Shown piece after piece: positions 26,558-36,256 of a DNA stretch of 64,000 bases (positions are counted from its first letter, which is position 1; each line of letters begins with the position of its first letter). This DNA comes from Rhodococcus sp. OK302 (lineage in GTDB: Bacteria > Actinomycetota > Actinomycetes > Mycobacteriales > Mycobacteriaceae). The notes under the pieces are model-generated. The model was not told where the DNA came from. It made no database searches and worked only from the letters and a program-made list of their open reading frames with translations. The DNA lies in NCBI RefSeq assembly GCF_002245895.1, contig NZ_NPJZ01000001.1, positions 1,393,501 to 1,457,500 of the forward strand. The letters are read 5' to 3'. Both the position numbers and the translations under genes were made by a program.

Positions 26558-26722
26558 ATGAGTGAAACGACTTCCTGGGAATACACCGTTACCCCGCTTC
26601 TGGTCCACAATCCGAAGGCCATCCTCGACAACTGGGGTGTCGACGGATGGGAACTGGTTACCGTACTGCCGAGCGCGTCGGGCGAGCAGCACGTCGCGTA
26701 CCTCAAGCGTCCGAAGGGCTGA
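26558..26722 (+). CDS. DUF4177 small protein
   Basis: A 54-residue frame from ATG 26558 (MSETTSWEYTVTPLLVHNPK, then ILDNWGVDGWELVTVLP) matches the short DUF4177 family, WEY...GWELV core. It sits between the divergent ArsA pair and ridA, as Rv3678A does in M. tuberculosis. The stop is five bases before the ridA ATG. Function unknown. Confidence 0.85.
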   Translation: MSETTSWEYTVTPLLVHNPKAILDNWGVDGWELVTVLPSASGEQHVAYLKRPKG

Positions 26723-26727
26723 AGTAC

Positions 26728-27198
26728 ATGAGTGAGGCACCACAGACCTGGTCAGCGCGTCTGGCCGAGCTCGGCATCGAGCTTCCCGCAGTTGCCGCAC
26801 CGGTTGCGGCGTACGTCCCGGCCGTTCGTACGGGCGATCACGTTTACACGTCCGGGCAGTTGCCGTTCGTGGACGGAAAATTGTCGCTGACGGGCAAACT
26901 CGGTGCGGGCGTGTCGGAAGCAGATGCGAAGGTTGCCGCGCGTGTCTGCGCGCTCAACGCACTTGCTGCTGTCGACGCGCTGGTGGGCATCGACAATGTC
27001 GTTCGAGTCGTCAAGGTCGTCGGCTACGTTGCGTCCGCCGAAGGATTCACCGGTCAGCCCGGCGTGATCAACGGTGCGTCCGAATTCTTCGGTGAGGTCT
27101 TCGGTGACGCGGGCATTCACGCCCGTGCTGCTGTCGGTGTTGCAGAACTTCCCCTCGGTGCAGCCGTCGAGGTGGACATGATCGTCGAAGTTCGCTGA
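26728..27198 (+). CDS. RidA/YjgF-family protein
   Basis: Protein of 156 residues from ATG 26728 (SEAPQTWSARLAELG). RidA fold of the two-domain-length actinobacterial subgroup: YVPAVRTGDHVYTSGQLPF, ALNALAAVDALVG, and RAAVGVAELPLGAAVEVDMIVEV. The catalytic Arg of true enamine deaminases corresponds to the R in HARAAVGV. It probably removes reactive enamine/imine intermediates. The TGATG junction couples it to the MBL gene. Confidence 0.85.
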   Translation: MSEAPQTWSARLAELGIELPAVAAPVAAYVPAVRTGDHVYTSGQLPFVDGKLSLTGKLGAGVSEADAKVAARVCALNALAAVDALVGIDNVVRVVKVVGYVASAEGFTGQPGVINGASEFFGEVFGDAGIHARAAVGVAELPLGAAVEVDMIVEVR

Positions 27199-27983
27199 TG
27201 GCAACGGTTCACCCCGCCTACGCGCAGCTTCGCGCCGTCACCGACATTGCGTCGGTCATGCTCGAAAACAACCCGGGCATGATGACGCTCGACGGCACCA
27301 ACACATGGATTTTGCAGCTACCGGGCAATGCCGACTGTGTTGTCGTCGATCCCGGTGACAATGACGAAGAACATCTGCACCGTGTGGCCGGAACCGGTCG
27401 GGTTGTGTTGACGTTGATCACGCACCGGCATTTCGATCACACCGGCGGGGTGGGCCGTTTTCACGAATTAACCTCGGCACCAGTGCGTTCCGTGGATCCG
27501 GAGTTTTTGCGCGGTAGCGGTACGACGCTTGTCGACGGCGAAGTCATCGAGGTTGCCGGGCTGAGATTGCGGATCGTCGCAACTCCCGGCCATACTGCCG
27601 ATTCCGTATCGATCGTGATCGAAAACGATGGCAGCGTGCTTACCGGCGATACAATCCTCGGCCGCGGCACAACGGTTCTCGACGATTCCGACGGCGATCT
27701 GGGGGACTACCTCACCTCGCTGCGCGCACTCATCGAACTCGGTGACGGGCGAACGGTATTGCCCGGTCATGGTCCGGAACTGCCTGATTTGCAAGAGATT
27801 TCGCAGAAGTATCTTGCTCACCGCGAAGAGCGGCTCGATCAGGTGCGAGCGGCGTTGGTGACGCTCGGTGATTCGGCATCTGTCCGAGATGTTGTCGAAC
27901 ATGTCTATTCGGACGTCGACCCCAAGCTGTGGCCGGTTGCCGAGAAATCCGTGAACGTGCAGTTGGCGTATTTGCGCCGCTGA
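27198..27983 (+). CDS. Metallo-beta-lactamase-fold hydrolase
   Basis: Protein of 261 residues with the metal-binding THRHFDHTGG (HxHxDH), the TPGHTADS His, the GDTILGRGT Asp and the LPGHGPE His. Resembles the LACTB2/glyoxalase II-like group (NPGMMTLDGTNTWIL). Hydrolase of unknown substrate; matches Rv3677c, which neighbours crp in mycobacteria. Overlaps ridA by TGATG and is followed by a strong terminator, after which conserved gene order breaks. Confidence 0.88.
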   Translation: MATVHPAYAQLRAVTDIASVMLENNPGMMTLDGTNTWILQLPGNADCVVVDPGDNDEEHLHRVAGTGRVVLTLITHRHFDHTGGVGRFHELTSAPVRSVDPEFLRGSGTTLVDGEVIEVAGLRLRIVATPGHTADSVSIVIENDGSVLTGDTILGRGTTVLDDSDGDLGDYLTSLRALIELGDGRTVLPGHGPELPDLQEISQKYLAHREERLDQVRAALVTLGDSASVRDVVEHVYSDVDPKLWPVAEKSVNVQLAYLRR

Positions 27984-27999
27984 ACCTTTGCAGTAGCCC

Positions 28000-28044
28000 C
28001 TGCCGCCAGCTATGCCTATTAAGGCATGGCTGGCGGCAGTTTTT
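28000..28044 (+). terminator. Rho-independent terminator after the MBL gene
   Basis: Near-perfect 17-bp stem (28000-28016 with 28023-28039), loop TATTAA, then TTTTT. It marks the left edge of the accessory block. Confidence 0.9.
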
Positions 28045-28083
28045 GCATTTGTTCGACATGGGATGCAGGTCAATAGTTGGTCC

Positions 28084-29559
28084 ATGACCACACACTGCGA
28101 CGGATGGATCCGCAACTACGTGGATGGCGCGTATGTCGAACCGGACGAGTCATCGAGCTTCGAGCAGGTAGACCCCGCAACGGGCCGTGTTCTCGCCCGG
28201 GTCCACGAGGCCGACCGCGCGCTGGTTGATCGGGCTGTGACCTCGGCCAGGCGGGCCTTGGACAACGGCTGGGCGGATACACCGGTGGGGGAGCGAACTG
28301 CATTGTTGCGCCGCGCGGCCGACCGGATCGAGGAGCGGTTCGAGGAGTTTGTTGCTGCCGAGATGGCAGATACCGGGAAGCCCATCACACAGGCTCGGTC
28401 TTTGGACGTCGCTCGCGCCGTATCGAACTTTCGGGCATTCGCCGACATCGTGGCTGCGGCCGGGCAGGAATCGTTTGTCACGGACCTAGCCGGAGGCAAG
28501 CAGGCCCTGAATTATGCGATCCGTAAGCCGCTCGGCGTGGTCGCTGTCATCGTGCCGTGGAACCTGCCGCTGCTTCTTTTGACGTGGAAAGTTGCACCGG
28601 CCCTCGCCTGTGGAAACTCCGTGGTGGTCAAGCCGTCCGAAGAAACCCCAGCCACAGCGTCGTTGCTGGCAGAGGTGCTCGAAGAGGTGGGCCTGCCGGC
28701 CGGCGTGTACAACGTCGTTCACGGCTTCGGCGCCAACTCGGCCGGCGAGTTCCTCACTACACATCCCGGTATCAACGGTGTCACCTTCACCGGCTCATCG
28801 GCAACGGGATCTCACGTCATGAAAACAGTTGCGCCACGGGTTCTCCCGGTCTCCTTCGAACTGGGTGGCAAGAACGCCGCAATCGTGTTCGACGATGTCG
28901 ACATCGACGAAGCACTGACCGGCCTCACCAAATCGGTATTCACAAATACCGGACAGGTCTGTCTCTGTACTGAGCGAGTCTACGTGCACCGCAACATTTT
29001 CGACGATATTGCCGGCGGGCTCGTCGAGCGGGCGCAGGAATTGCGTCTCGGCGATCCGACGCTCGACGCGACCACAACCGGCCCGCTGATCTCGCAGGCT
29101 CATCGCAAGAAGGTCCTCGACTACTTCGAGATCGCGCAGCAAGGGGGAGCGAAAGTTCTCACCGGTGGCGGCATTCCAGACCTCGGCGAAGCGCTGGCCG
29201 GTGGATCCTGGATCGAACCCACACTGTGGACCGGCCTGACCAACAAGGACCGCGCAGTACGCGAGGAAATCTTCGGACCCGTTGCCGCGCTCATACCGTT
29301 CGACACCGAGGCAGAGGCTATTGCTTTGGCCAACGACACCGAATACGGGCTGGCCGCATCCGTGTGGACCAACGATCTGCGCCGCGGACATCGCGTTGCC
29401 CAGAAGATGAACGTCGGAATCTCCTGGGTCAATACCTGGTTCACCCGTGAACTGCGTTCTCCGTTCGGCGGATCGGGTCTTTCCGGGATCGGCCGCGAGG
29501 GTGGAGAATCCTCGCTGCACTTCTATACCGAACCCACCAACGTGTGCGTGCAGCTGTGA
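28084..29559 (+). CDS. 2-aminomuconic/2-hydroxymuconic semialdehyde dehydrogenase (NbaE-like)
   Basis: Protein of 491 residues from ATG 28084 (GTT-rich upstream, no strong ribosome site; ATG 28063 in frame is an alternative). Aldehyde dehydrogenase superfamily: NAD-binding PWNLPLLLLTWK and FTGSSATGS, catalytic Glu in FELGGKNA and catalytic Cys in NTGQVCLCTERV. The C-terminal GGSGLSGIGREGG is typical of muconic-semialdehyde dehydrogenases. In this operon it would oxidise 2-aminomuconate 6-semialdehyde to 2-aminomuconate (inference from neighbours). Confidence 0.85.
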   Translation: MTTHCDGWIRNYVDGAYVEPDESSSFEQVDPATGRVLARVHEADRALVDRAVTSARRALDNGWADTPVGERTALLRRAADRIEERFEEFVAAEMADTGKPITQARSLDVARAVSNFRAFADIVAAAGQESFVTDLAGGKQALNYAIRKPLGVVAVIVPWNLPLLLLTWKVAPALACGNSVVVKPSEETPATASLLAEVLEEVGLPAGVYNVVHGFGANSAGEFLTTHPGINGVTFTGSSATGSHVMKTVAPRVLPVSFELGGKNAAIVFDDVDIDEALTGLTKSVFTNTGQVCLCTERVYVHRNIFDDIAGGLVERAQELRLGDPTLDATTTGPLISQAHRKKVLDYFEIAQQGGAKVLTGGGIPDLGEALAGGSWIEPTLWTGLTNKDRAVREEIFGPVAALIPFDTEAEAIALANDTEYGLAASVWTNDLRRGHRVAQKMNVGISWVNTWFTRELRSPFGGSGLSGIGREGGESSLHFYTEPTNVCVQL

Positions 29560-29611
29560 ATATCGAAGCCACAACAGATCCACTCGAGTCCCGAGAAATG
29601 AGCGAGTCGTA

Positions 29612-30382
29612 ATGACAACCCCAGAAGACACCATAGCTGCGCTCGCGCGTCGTCTCGACGATGCTCAGACCAGTTGCACCGACACACCGAGCCTGGCTGA
29701 CGATAACAACATCGACATCGACGACGCGTACAAGATTCAGAACGCTCTCCTCGAAAGGCGTGTCGGGCGCGGGGAATCCATTGTCGGCGTCAAACTCGGA
29801 TTCACGAGCAAAGCCAAGATGGCCCAGATGGGTGTCTCCGAGGTTATCGTCGGCCAACTGACCGACGCGATGACAGTGGAGAACGGCGGCGACGTCGACC
29901 TGTCGTCCTTCATTCATCCCAAGATCGAACCTGAAGTGGCGTACCGACTGTCGAAGGACGTCGACCTCGATGATCCGAGTGTCGACATCGAATCATGCGT
30001 CGACGCGGTCGCCGCGGCAATGGAGATCATCGATTCGCGATATCGCGATTTTCGCTTCACCTACACCGATGTCGTCGCGGACAACACCAGTGCCGCCGGA
30101 TATGTGATCGGGCCGTGGCAGCCTTTGCAAGATGTCTCGGATCGAGTTGTCCGTATGAAGGTCGGTAGCGAAGAGGTTGTCGGTTCGACGTCGGCGATCC
30201 TTGGCGATCCGGCACAAGCACTCCACGCCTTGCTGGACATTGCCCGTCGACGCAGAATCCCCTTGCGTGCCGGGCAGGTCATTCTGGCCGGCGCGGCAAC
30301 GGCGGCAATACAGCTTGATGAGGTAACAGCACAGTGCGACGTTGCGGGACTGGGAACCGTTTCGGTGCGAGGTGTTCGATGA
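29612..30382 (+). CDS. 4-oxalocrotonate decarboxylase / 2-oxopent-4-enoate hydratase family (NbaG-like)
   Basis: Protein of 256 residues from ATG 29612. Fumarylacetoacetase-related hydratase/decarboxylase family: [29 protein letters not shown] (acidic metal ligands) and [16 protein letters not shown]. The GFTSKAK and HPKIEPE form is closer to 4-oxalocrotonate decarboxylases than to hydratases, and the pathway needs that step after deamination, so I favour decarboxylase. Its stop overlaps the deaminase-like ATG by ATGA. Confidence 0.8.
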   Translation: MTTPEDTIAALARRLDDAQTSCTDTPSLADDNNIDIDDAYKIQNALLERRVGRGESIVGVKLGFTSKAKMAQMGVSEVIVGQLTDAMTVENGGDVDLSSFIHPKIEPEVAYRLSKDVDLDDPSVDIESCVDAVAAAMEIIDSRYRDFRFTYTDVVADNTSAAGYVIGPWQPLQDVSDRVVRMKVGSEEVVGSTSAILGDPAQALHALLDIARRRRIPLRAGQVILAGAATAAIQLDEVTAQCDVAGLGTVSVRGVR

Positions 30383-30831
30383 GTGGTGCTCAGGTCATCG
30401 AGAGGTTGGCCAGGCCTCGCGGTAAGTTCCCGCATGTCAAGGTCGTCGGAGATTTTGTCTACGTATCGGGTACCAGCTCGCGGAGGCCGGACAACACGTT
30501 TGTCGGTGTCGAGGTCGATGAAATGGGTACGACGTCGCTCGACATTCGGGCGCAGACGCGTGCCGTTATCGAGAACATTGCCGCGATCCTCGCCGAAGTG
30601 GGCGGTGAACTGGGCGATCTGGTCCAGGTCACGTCCTATTTAGTGTCCATGAACGACTTCGGCGGATACAACGAGGTATACGCCGAACTGTTCGACGAAA
30701 ACGGCCCGACGAGAACGACTGTGGCCGTTCATCAACTGCCGCATCCACATCTGCTCATCGAAATTTCCGGCGTGGCGTACGTGCCCGCCTCCCGACGCTC
30801 AGCGTTCGTAGATACGGAGAATGCATCATGA
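30379..30831 (+). CDS. RidA-family 2-aminomuconate deaminase (NbaF-like)
   Basis: Protein of 150 residues from ATG 30379, overlapping the preceding stop by ATGA. RidA fold with [21 protein letters not shown] and [22 protein letters not shown]; the substrate Arg is in GPTRTTV. In nba/amn pathways a RidA-family enzyme deaminates 2-aminomuconate to 4-oxalocrotonate, and the neighbours here fit that role. Confidence 0.82.
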   Translation: MSGAQVIERLARPRGKFPHVKVVGDFVYVSGTSSRRPDNTFVGVEVDEMGTTSLDIRAQTRAVIENIAAILAEVGGELGDLVQVTSYLVSMNDFGGYNEVYAELFDENGPTRTTVAVHQLPHPHLLIEISGVAYVPASRRSAFVDTENAS

Positions 30832-31349
30832 CCGTGATTCCGCCCGTCATCGACTTCAAGAAGTGGATCGACGACAACCGGCATCTGCTGCAGCCGCCCG
30901 TCAACAACCAGACGATGGCGCTGGGAGACGACTTTATCGTGCAGGTAGTCGGTGGACCCAATCAGCGCACCGACTATCACCTCGATCCGTACGAGGAGTG
31001 GTTCTACCAGCTCGAAGGTGACATTCACGTCAACGTCATGACGGAAGACGGACCCCAGCGCGTCGACATCCGGGAGGGTGAAACCTGGCTGCTGCCAGGA
31101 AATCTCCCGCATTCGCCGCAGCGCCCGACTGCCGGTTCGATCGGCCTTGTCATCGAGCGCGTCCGTGTCGAGGGAACGCTGGAAAAGTTTCAGTGGTACT
31201 GCCTGGAATGTGATCACAAGATTTACGAGGTGGAACTACAGGTGCGCGACATCGTCGCCGACCTCCCACCGGTCTTCGTCACATTTTACGAGAGCGAAGA
31301 AGCGCGCACGTGTGAAAACTGCGGCACACTGCATCCAGGCAAGGGCTGA
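30828..31349 (+). CDS. 3-hydroxyanthranilate 3,4-dioxygenase (NbaC-like)
   Basis: Protein of 173 residues. Cupin extradiol dioxygenase; Fe ligands are expected in [17 protein letters not shown] (His and Glu) and in the second cupin motif [13 protein letters not shown]-terminal rubredoxin-like iron site is visible as CLEC and CENC (two CxxC pairs), as in bacterial 3-hydroxyanthranilate dioxygenases. It cleaves 3-hydroxyanthranilate to 2-amino-3-carboxymuconate 6-semialdehyde. ATG overlaps the previous stop. Confidence 0.93.
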   Translation: MTVIPPVIDFKKWIDDNRHLLQPPVNNQTMALGDDFIVQVVGGPNQRTDYHLDPYEEWFYQLEGDIHVNVMTEDGPQRVDIREGETWLLPGNLPHSPQRPTAGSIGLVIERVRVEGTLEKFQWYCLECDHKIYEVELQVRDIVADLPPVFVTFYESEEARTCENCGTLHPGKG

Positions 31350-31352
31350 GCG

Positions 31353-32366
31353 ATGAGCGACATGATCGACGTTCATACCCATTACGTGCCCAAGGGGTGG
31401 CCGGATCTCTCGGCGGATGCAGGTCCGGAGGCTCCGTGGATGAAGGTGGAGTCAGAGACTGAAGCCATGATCATGATGGGTACCAAGGAGTTTCGACGCG
31501 TCCAGTCCGATGCCTGGGATGCCGAGGTGCGCCTTCGGGATATGGATGCGGACGGGGTGCAGACGCAAGTTGTCTCGCCGACACCCGCATTCTTCAATTA
31601 CGGCCGCACCGGTGAGCAGGCGACCAGAATCTCGAGGATCTTCAACGATCTTGCACTCGAGATCGTAGAACCCGCGAAGGACCGACTTATTCCGTTCTGT
31701 CAGGTTCCGTTGCAAGACACCGATGCCGCCTGTCGTGAACTCGAGCGTTGCATTGCGAACGGGCACCGGGGAGTCGAGATCGGCAATCACGTCGGCGATC
31801 TCGATCTCGACAGTGAGGGGGTCGTGACATTCCTGCAGCATTGCGCGTCGCTGGACGTACCGGTCTTCGTGCATCCGTGGGATATGGCCAACTCGCCCCG
31901 GCTTGATCGTTGGATGGCGCAGTGGCTCACCGCGATGCCGGCCGAGACGCATTTGTCGATACTCGCACTGATCCTCGGCGGCGTCTTCGACAAGATCGAT
32001 GATCGGCTGAAGATCGGATTTGCACATGGCGGTGGATCTTTCGCATTCTGGCTCGGCCGGATGGAGAACGCCTGGCACGGCCGAAATGACATCATCGGAA
32101 CGTCGGAGTATCCGCCCTCGCATTACCTGGGCAGGTTCTACGTGGATTCTGTCGTCTTCGATGAGCGTGCGCTGAGATTGCTGGTGGACACGGTGGGGGT
32201 GGACCGTGTGATGGTGGGAAGTGATTACCCGTATCCGCTGGGTGAACGACCTGTCGGAAATGTTGTTCGTAAGAGTGAGTTCTTGGATGATGCTGCACGA
32301 CAGCTAATTTCGCGGGGGAATGCCGAACGGTTCCTCGGTTTGTCGGGTATGCCTGTTTGGGTATAG
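31353..32366 (+). CDS. 2-amino-3-carboxymuconate-6-semialdehyde decarboxylase (ACMSD, NbaD-like)
   Basis: Protein of 337 residues of the amidohydrolase superfamily: DVHTHYVPKGW (HxH zinc ligands), FVHPWDMA, FAHGGGSFAFWLGRMENAW and VGSDYPYPLG (catalytic Asp). These match ACMSD, which decarboxylates the dioxygenase product to 2-aminomuconate semialdehyde, the substrate for the dehydrogenase at the operon start. Follows the dioxygenase by three bases. Confidence 0.92.
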   Translation: MSDMIDVHTHYVPKGWPDLSADAGPEAPWMKVESETEAMIMMGTKEFRRVQSDAWDAEVRLRDMDADGVQTQVVSPTPAFFNYGRTGEQATRISRIFNDLALEIVEPAKDRLIPFCQVPLQDTDAACRELERCIANGHRGVEIGNHVGDLDLDSEGVVTFLQHCASLDVPVFVHPWDMANSPRLDRWMAQWLTAMPAETHLSILALILGGVFDKIDDRLKIGFAHGGGSFAFWLGRMENAWHGRNDIIGTSEYPPSHYLGRFYVDSVVFDERALRLLVDTVGVDRVMVGSDYPYPLGERPVGNVVRKSEFLDDAARQLISRGNAERFLGLSGMPVWV

Positions 32367-32508
32367 CTAACGAGTGTTTCGGCATTTGTGAGTCATGTCT
32401 CGGGCGCGCACAATTCAACAACAACGATCGACGACGCTCGTGAACCACGGTCGGCGACAGAAGATTCCACCATCCGCCTGCCGCCCATCCAATCGATAGG
32501 TATCCGCG

Positions 32509-33855
32509 ATGACCCAAAGCGTAACCAGTGACGGAAAGCCGTTGCCGGAGAAAGCTGCCCGCAGCAGAGTTGCCCTGGCAACCCTCGCCGGCACAACTCT
32601 TGAATGGTACGACTTCTTTCTCTACGGAACAGCCGCAGCGCTGATCTTCAACAAGCAATTTTTCCCAAGTCTGAGTCCCACCGCGGGAACTTTGGCTGCG
32701 TTCAGCACATTTGCCGTCGGCTTCATCGCTCGACCGGTGGGTGGCCTCGTGTTCGGACACTTCGGTGACCGTATCGGCCGCAAGGCGACACTCGTCGTCT
32801 CGCTGGTGATGATGGGCGTCGGCTCCACCCTGATCGGCCTGATCCCGAACTACGATTCCATCGGATTCTGGGCTCCCGTGCTGTTGGTCCTGATGCGAGT
32901 CATCCAGGGCATCGGGCTGGGCGGCGAAGGTGCCGGGGCGACACTGATGTCGATGGAACATGCGCCGGCCGGTCAGAAGAACCTGTATGCAGGCTTCCCG
33001 CAAATGGGTACACCAGCCGGACTTGTTCTCGCCAACGGACTTTTCCTCAGTATCAGCGCAATGATGTCGGACTCGGCCTTTGCTTCGTGGGGATGGCGTA
33101 TTCCGTTCCTGCTCAGCTTCGTTCTGGTTGCGATCGGACTGGTGATTCGCCTACGCGTTACCGAGTCACCGTCGTTCGCGGGAATCATGGAAAAGAACGA
33201 AATTGTACGCTTCCCGCTGCGTGAGGCGCTCAAGGTCGGTTTCCCTCGTCTCTCGCTCACATTGGCTGCCTGCGTTGCGAACTCGGCAGTGGCGTATGCC
33301 TTCATGGTGTTCACCCTTGCATACGGCACCCAACATCTGGGCTACGACAAGCAGTTCCTGGTTCTCAGTGTCACTGCCGCGGCAGCCGTGTGGTTCATTT
33401 CGATTCCGATCTGGACCAAGGTGGCAGACAAGTACGGCCGACGGCACATGTTTATCGGTGGATCCGCGGCAATCCTGTTGTGGTGCATTGTTTTCTTCCC
33501 GCTTCTGAACACCGAGAACAAAGTTGTCGCCGTCGTCGCCTTTATCGGGATGGGTTTGATCATCCCGGTGACGCACTGCGTCCAGGGTGCCATCATCGCG
33601 GATACATTCCCGGCGAAGGTGCGATACTCCGGTTCGTCGCTGATTCTGCAGAGCGGTGCGATTCTGGGTGGCGGATTGGCTCCGATGATCGCAACGGCAC
33701 TGCTCGACGCCACGGGTTCCTCGGTCGGAGTGACCTGGTACCTGGTGGCAATGTGCTCGATCAGTCTGGCCGGCGCAATCGCACTGTTCCGGGTGGTGCC
33801 GGATTCATCGCGTGGGTTGCAGTACGATGAGGTTCGTATGTCCGAGAACGCTTGA
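32509..33855 (+). CDS. MHS-family (MFS) aromatic-acid transporter
   Basis: Protein of 448 residues with twelve expected membrane segments and metabolite:H+ symporter landmarks: TTLEWYDFFLYGTAA in helix 1, GHFGDRIGRKATL between helices 2 and 3, and RVIQGIGLGGEGAGATL. In this operon it probably imports 3-hydroxyanthranilate or a precursor such as a nitro- or aminobenzoate (inference). About 140 bases separate it from ACMSD; transcription is in the same direction. Confidence 0.85.
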   Translation: MTQSVTSDGKPLPEKAARSRVALATLAGTTLEWYDFFLYGTAAALIFNKQFFPSLSPTAGTLAAFSTFAVGFIARPVGGLVFGHFGDRIGRKATLVVSLVMMGVGSTLIGLIPNYDSIGFWAPVLLVLMRVIQGIGLGGEGAGATLMSMEHAPAGQKNLYAGFPQMGTPAGLVLANGLFLSISAMMSDSAFASWGWRIPFLLSFVLVAIGLVIRLRVTESPSFAGIMEKNEIVRFPLREALKVGFPRLSLTLAACVANSAVAYAFMVFTLAYGTQHLGYDKQFLVLSVTAAAAVWFISIPIWTKVADKYGRRHMFIGGSAAILLWCIVFFPLLNTENKVVAVVAFIGMGLIIPVTHCVQGAIIADTFPAKVRYSGSSLILQSGAILGGGLAPMIATALLDATGSSVGVTWYLVAMCSISLAGAIALFRVVPDSSRGLQYDEVRMSENA

Positions 33856-33870
33856 GAGACTGCATGATCG

Positions 33871-33904
33871 AAGGCCCGCTCCCGGGGATGGGAGCGGGCC
33901 TTTT
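33871..33904. terminator. Bidirectional terminator between transporter and LysR gene
   Basis: 13-bp perfect stem AAGGCCCGCTCCC (33871-33883) with GGGAGCGGGCCTT (33890-33902), then TT on the plus strand. Confidence 0.85.
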
Positions 33905-34829
33905 ATGGATGCATGAGTTCTTTGGCAAAGGCGCCCAACGTGACGATCAGTGCTTCTGCGGACGGACTTGACGTTCTGGTGGCAGAAGTCGTGATACCTA
34001 CACTGTGGCCGATCGGATCGAGAGTGATCGGAAGCGTGGTCAGACGAGCGTCGTCGCGGGGAATCAGGCTCGGAAGTACGGCAATCATGTCGGTCTCGAT
34101 CAGCAGTTGTCGAACTGTGAGGAATGATGTTGCCTCGACGCGGTTCTCGGGCATCGGGAGGCCGTTGCGGACAAAGAACTCTTCCAGTTCGCGGCGGAGG
34201 ACGGTTTCGACGCCGGGCAAGATCCAGGGAAAGTTGCGAAGATCTTCGAGTTGTATGTCTTCGCGCTCGGTCAGCGGATGATCAACGCGGGTAACAAGTT
34301 CGACTGATTCGGCGTAGAGATTACGCCTTATTGCGGTGCCGTCGGTCGGTGAGGTGAGCCGGCCGACAATCAGGTCGATTCGGCCGGCTTCGAGATCGGT
34401 GAGCAGTTGTTCGGGGGTGCTCTCTCGAACGATCACTGTGAGCAGCGGATGATGAACCTTCAGGCGTGCAATAGCGCCGGGCAACAACACATTTGATCCT
34501 GCGAGATGCGTTCCTACGATGACGGTTCCACGGTTTGCGTCGGCAAGTTCCACCACGTGCCGGCCGGCTTCGGTGAGCTGCGCGATGACGGCTCGAGCGT
34601 GAGCCGTGAAGGCCTCGCCGAAAATGGTCGGAGTGATGCCGCGTGGCCCGCGATCGAAGAGTGAGACGCCGAGAATCGACTCGATGTCGTGGAGGCTGCG
34701 AGTTGCCACAGGTTGCGTGATGTGAAGTGCAGCGGCGGCACCGACCACGCTGCCCTGACGACTCAATGCGTCGACCAGCAAGAGGTGGCGGAGTTTGAGT
34801 CGCCCGTCGAGGAGCTTGGGCATGTCCAT
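33903..34829 (-). CDS. LysR-family transcriptional regulator
   Basis: Protein of 308 residues (ATG 34829, second ATG two codons later). N-terminal winged helix (LKLRHLLLVDALSRQGSVVGAAAALHITQPVATRSLHDIE) and a periplasmic-binding-protein-like effector domain (VGRLTSPTDGTAIRRNLYAE). GbpR/PcaQ-like subgroup. Convergent with the nba-type operon, and the counterpart of the LysR-type NbaR in Pseudomonas, so probably its activator. Confidence 0.87.
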   Translation of the reverse strand: MDMPKLLDGRLKLRHLLLVDALSRQGSVVGAAAALHITQPVATRSLHDIESILGVSLFDRGPRGITPTIFGEAFTAHARAVIAQLTEAGRHVVELADANRGTVIVGTHLAGSNVLLPGAIARLKVHHPLLTVIVRESTPEQLLTDLEAGRIDLIVGRLTSPTDGTAIRRNLYAESVELVTRVDHPLTEREDIQLEDLRNFPWILPGVETVLRRELEEFFVRNGLPMPENRVEATSFLTVRQLLIETDMIAVLPSLIPRDDARLTTLPITLDPIGHSVGITTSATRTSSPSAEALIVTLGAFAKELMHP

Positions 34830-34880
34830 GTCGGCAATCCTAGCTGGGATTGCCGCTGACGAACAGATGCTCGAAGTTGC

Positions 34881-36164
34881 TCAGGCGAAGGTGATTCCGA
34901 TCGGATTCTCCGGTGTGTACGTCTTCCATGATTTTCCGCCGTCCGGACTTCCGTTATGTGCAAACGAAATCCAGAGCTGTCGAATCCGGCGACCCAGCTC
35001 GTCGACAGTCGACCACTCGGCGTCGCCCAGCATTGGCGAACCCTGCCAAGCCTTTTGGGATCCCAAGACGAACGGGAGATCAATGCAGTGTGGGGCGCCG
35101 AAAGCGTTCTCCTCGGGAGTCCAATCGAAACGATACGTGTACACCGAGGCTCCGGTAGCCGCAAACATATCGGCCAACTCCACAGCGGTATCGGCAAACA
35201 TGTTCTGCGTCAACGCTTCCTCTTTGTCCCGCGATGGGTCGAGTGTCACGCGCAGAAACGCCGATCCTTCGTCGTGTGTGTAGCCGATGATGGCGTCCGG
35301 GGCATCGGTGAAGGTGCCTGATTCCTCGGGGAGCGGCGCTACTCCGGAGACGGGAGCGAACGGTGGTTGAACCACATTGCCTGATCGCTGTCCGAACTCG
35401 ATCGCTGTTCCACGAAATGCCTCCAGCATATCGGCGAGGGGAGCGGTGTTCGGATTGCCGCCGAGTATCCGCGCAAAAACTTTGCCGTTCTCGACTGCTG
35501 TCGAGTGTGAAAAGTTGAAGTCCAGACGTGGACTGCTGTGCAATACGACTCTGCGGATTCCGGCGCGGGAGGCATTGCTGCTCAACAGGTTCACTATCGA
35601 ATGTGCACCAGCGGATTGGCCGAACAGGGTGATCGAATCAGGGTCGCCGCCGAAAGCATCGATGTTGGTCCGTACCCATTCGATCGCGGCGATCTGATCG
35701 TGGACTCCGAGATTGCCTTCGCTGACTCCGTCGAGGAGGAGATATCCGAGAACGCCGACTCGGTAGTTGACCGAGACCACGACGACGTCGCCTTCCGTTG
35801 ACAAGGCGTCACCGTCGTACCAGGGAAGGGAGCCACCGCCACTGGAGTATCCACCTCCGTGCAGCCACACCATCACAGGTCGTCGCCCGGTCAAGGATGG
35901 CGTAGTGACCGTGACCGTGAAACTGTCCTCGCTCTGCTCTGGTTCGGGAACAGGCGGCCCCATGACACGTTCGAGTCGTGAGGGTGGTTGCGGAAATACT
36001 GTTCCCGGTGCGGTGGCATCAAAAATTCCGATCTGCGGCTCGGCCGGTTCGGGCCGCTGGAATCTGCCGGCACGCGCATACGGAATTCCGCCGAAGTACA
36101 ACGAACTTTCGCGTCGGACTCCCCGGAACTGTCCCGAAGTCGTGCCGGCGATTACCTCGGACAT
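34881..36164 (-). CDS. Type B carboxylesterase
   Basis: Protein of 427 residues from ATG 36164, five bases after AGGGG; a longer frame adds 22 residues without homology. Alpha/beta hydrolase of the PnbA/cholinesterase type: GGIPYARAGRFQRPEP, oxyanion loop WLHGGGYSSGGGS, nucleophile elbow FGQSAGAHS, and EGNLGVHDQIAAIEWV. The family is usually about 480-500 residues, so this is a short member. Substrate not predictable; same strand as the LysR gene. Confidence 0.85.
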   Translation of the reverse strand: MSEVIAGTTSGQFRGVRRESSLYFGGIPYARAGRFQRPEPAEPQIGIFDATAPGTVFPQPPSRLERVMGPPVPEPEQSEDSFTVTVTTPSLTGRRPVMVWLHGGGYSSGGGSLPWYDGDALSTEGDVVVVSVNYRVGVLGYLLLDGVSEGNLGVHDQIAAIEWVRTNIDAFGGDPDSITLFGQSAGAHSIVNLLSSNASRAGIRRVVLHSSPRLDFNFSHSTAVENGKVFARILGGNPNTAPLADMLEAFRGTAIEFGQRSGNVVQPPFAPVSGVAPLPEESGTFTDAPDAIIGYTHDEGSAFLRVTLDPSRDKEEALTQNMFADTAVELADMFAATGASVYTYRFDWTPEENAFGAPHCIDLPFVLGSQKAWQGSPMLGDAEWSTVDELGRRIRQLWISFAHNGSPDGGKSWKTYTPENPIGITFA

Positions 36165-36256
36165 GCATCCCCTAGCGTTGTATCTGCGTCTTGTCTGATG
36201 TGAGCATGCCACCGCGTGACAGCGACACAAATACCTTTATGGTCGGGCGATATGCA

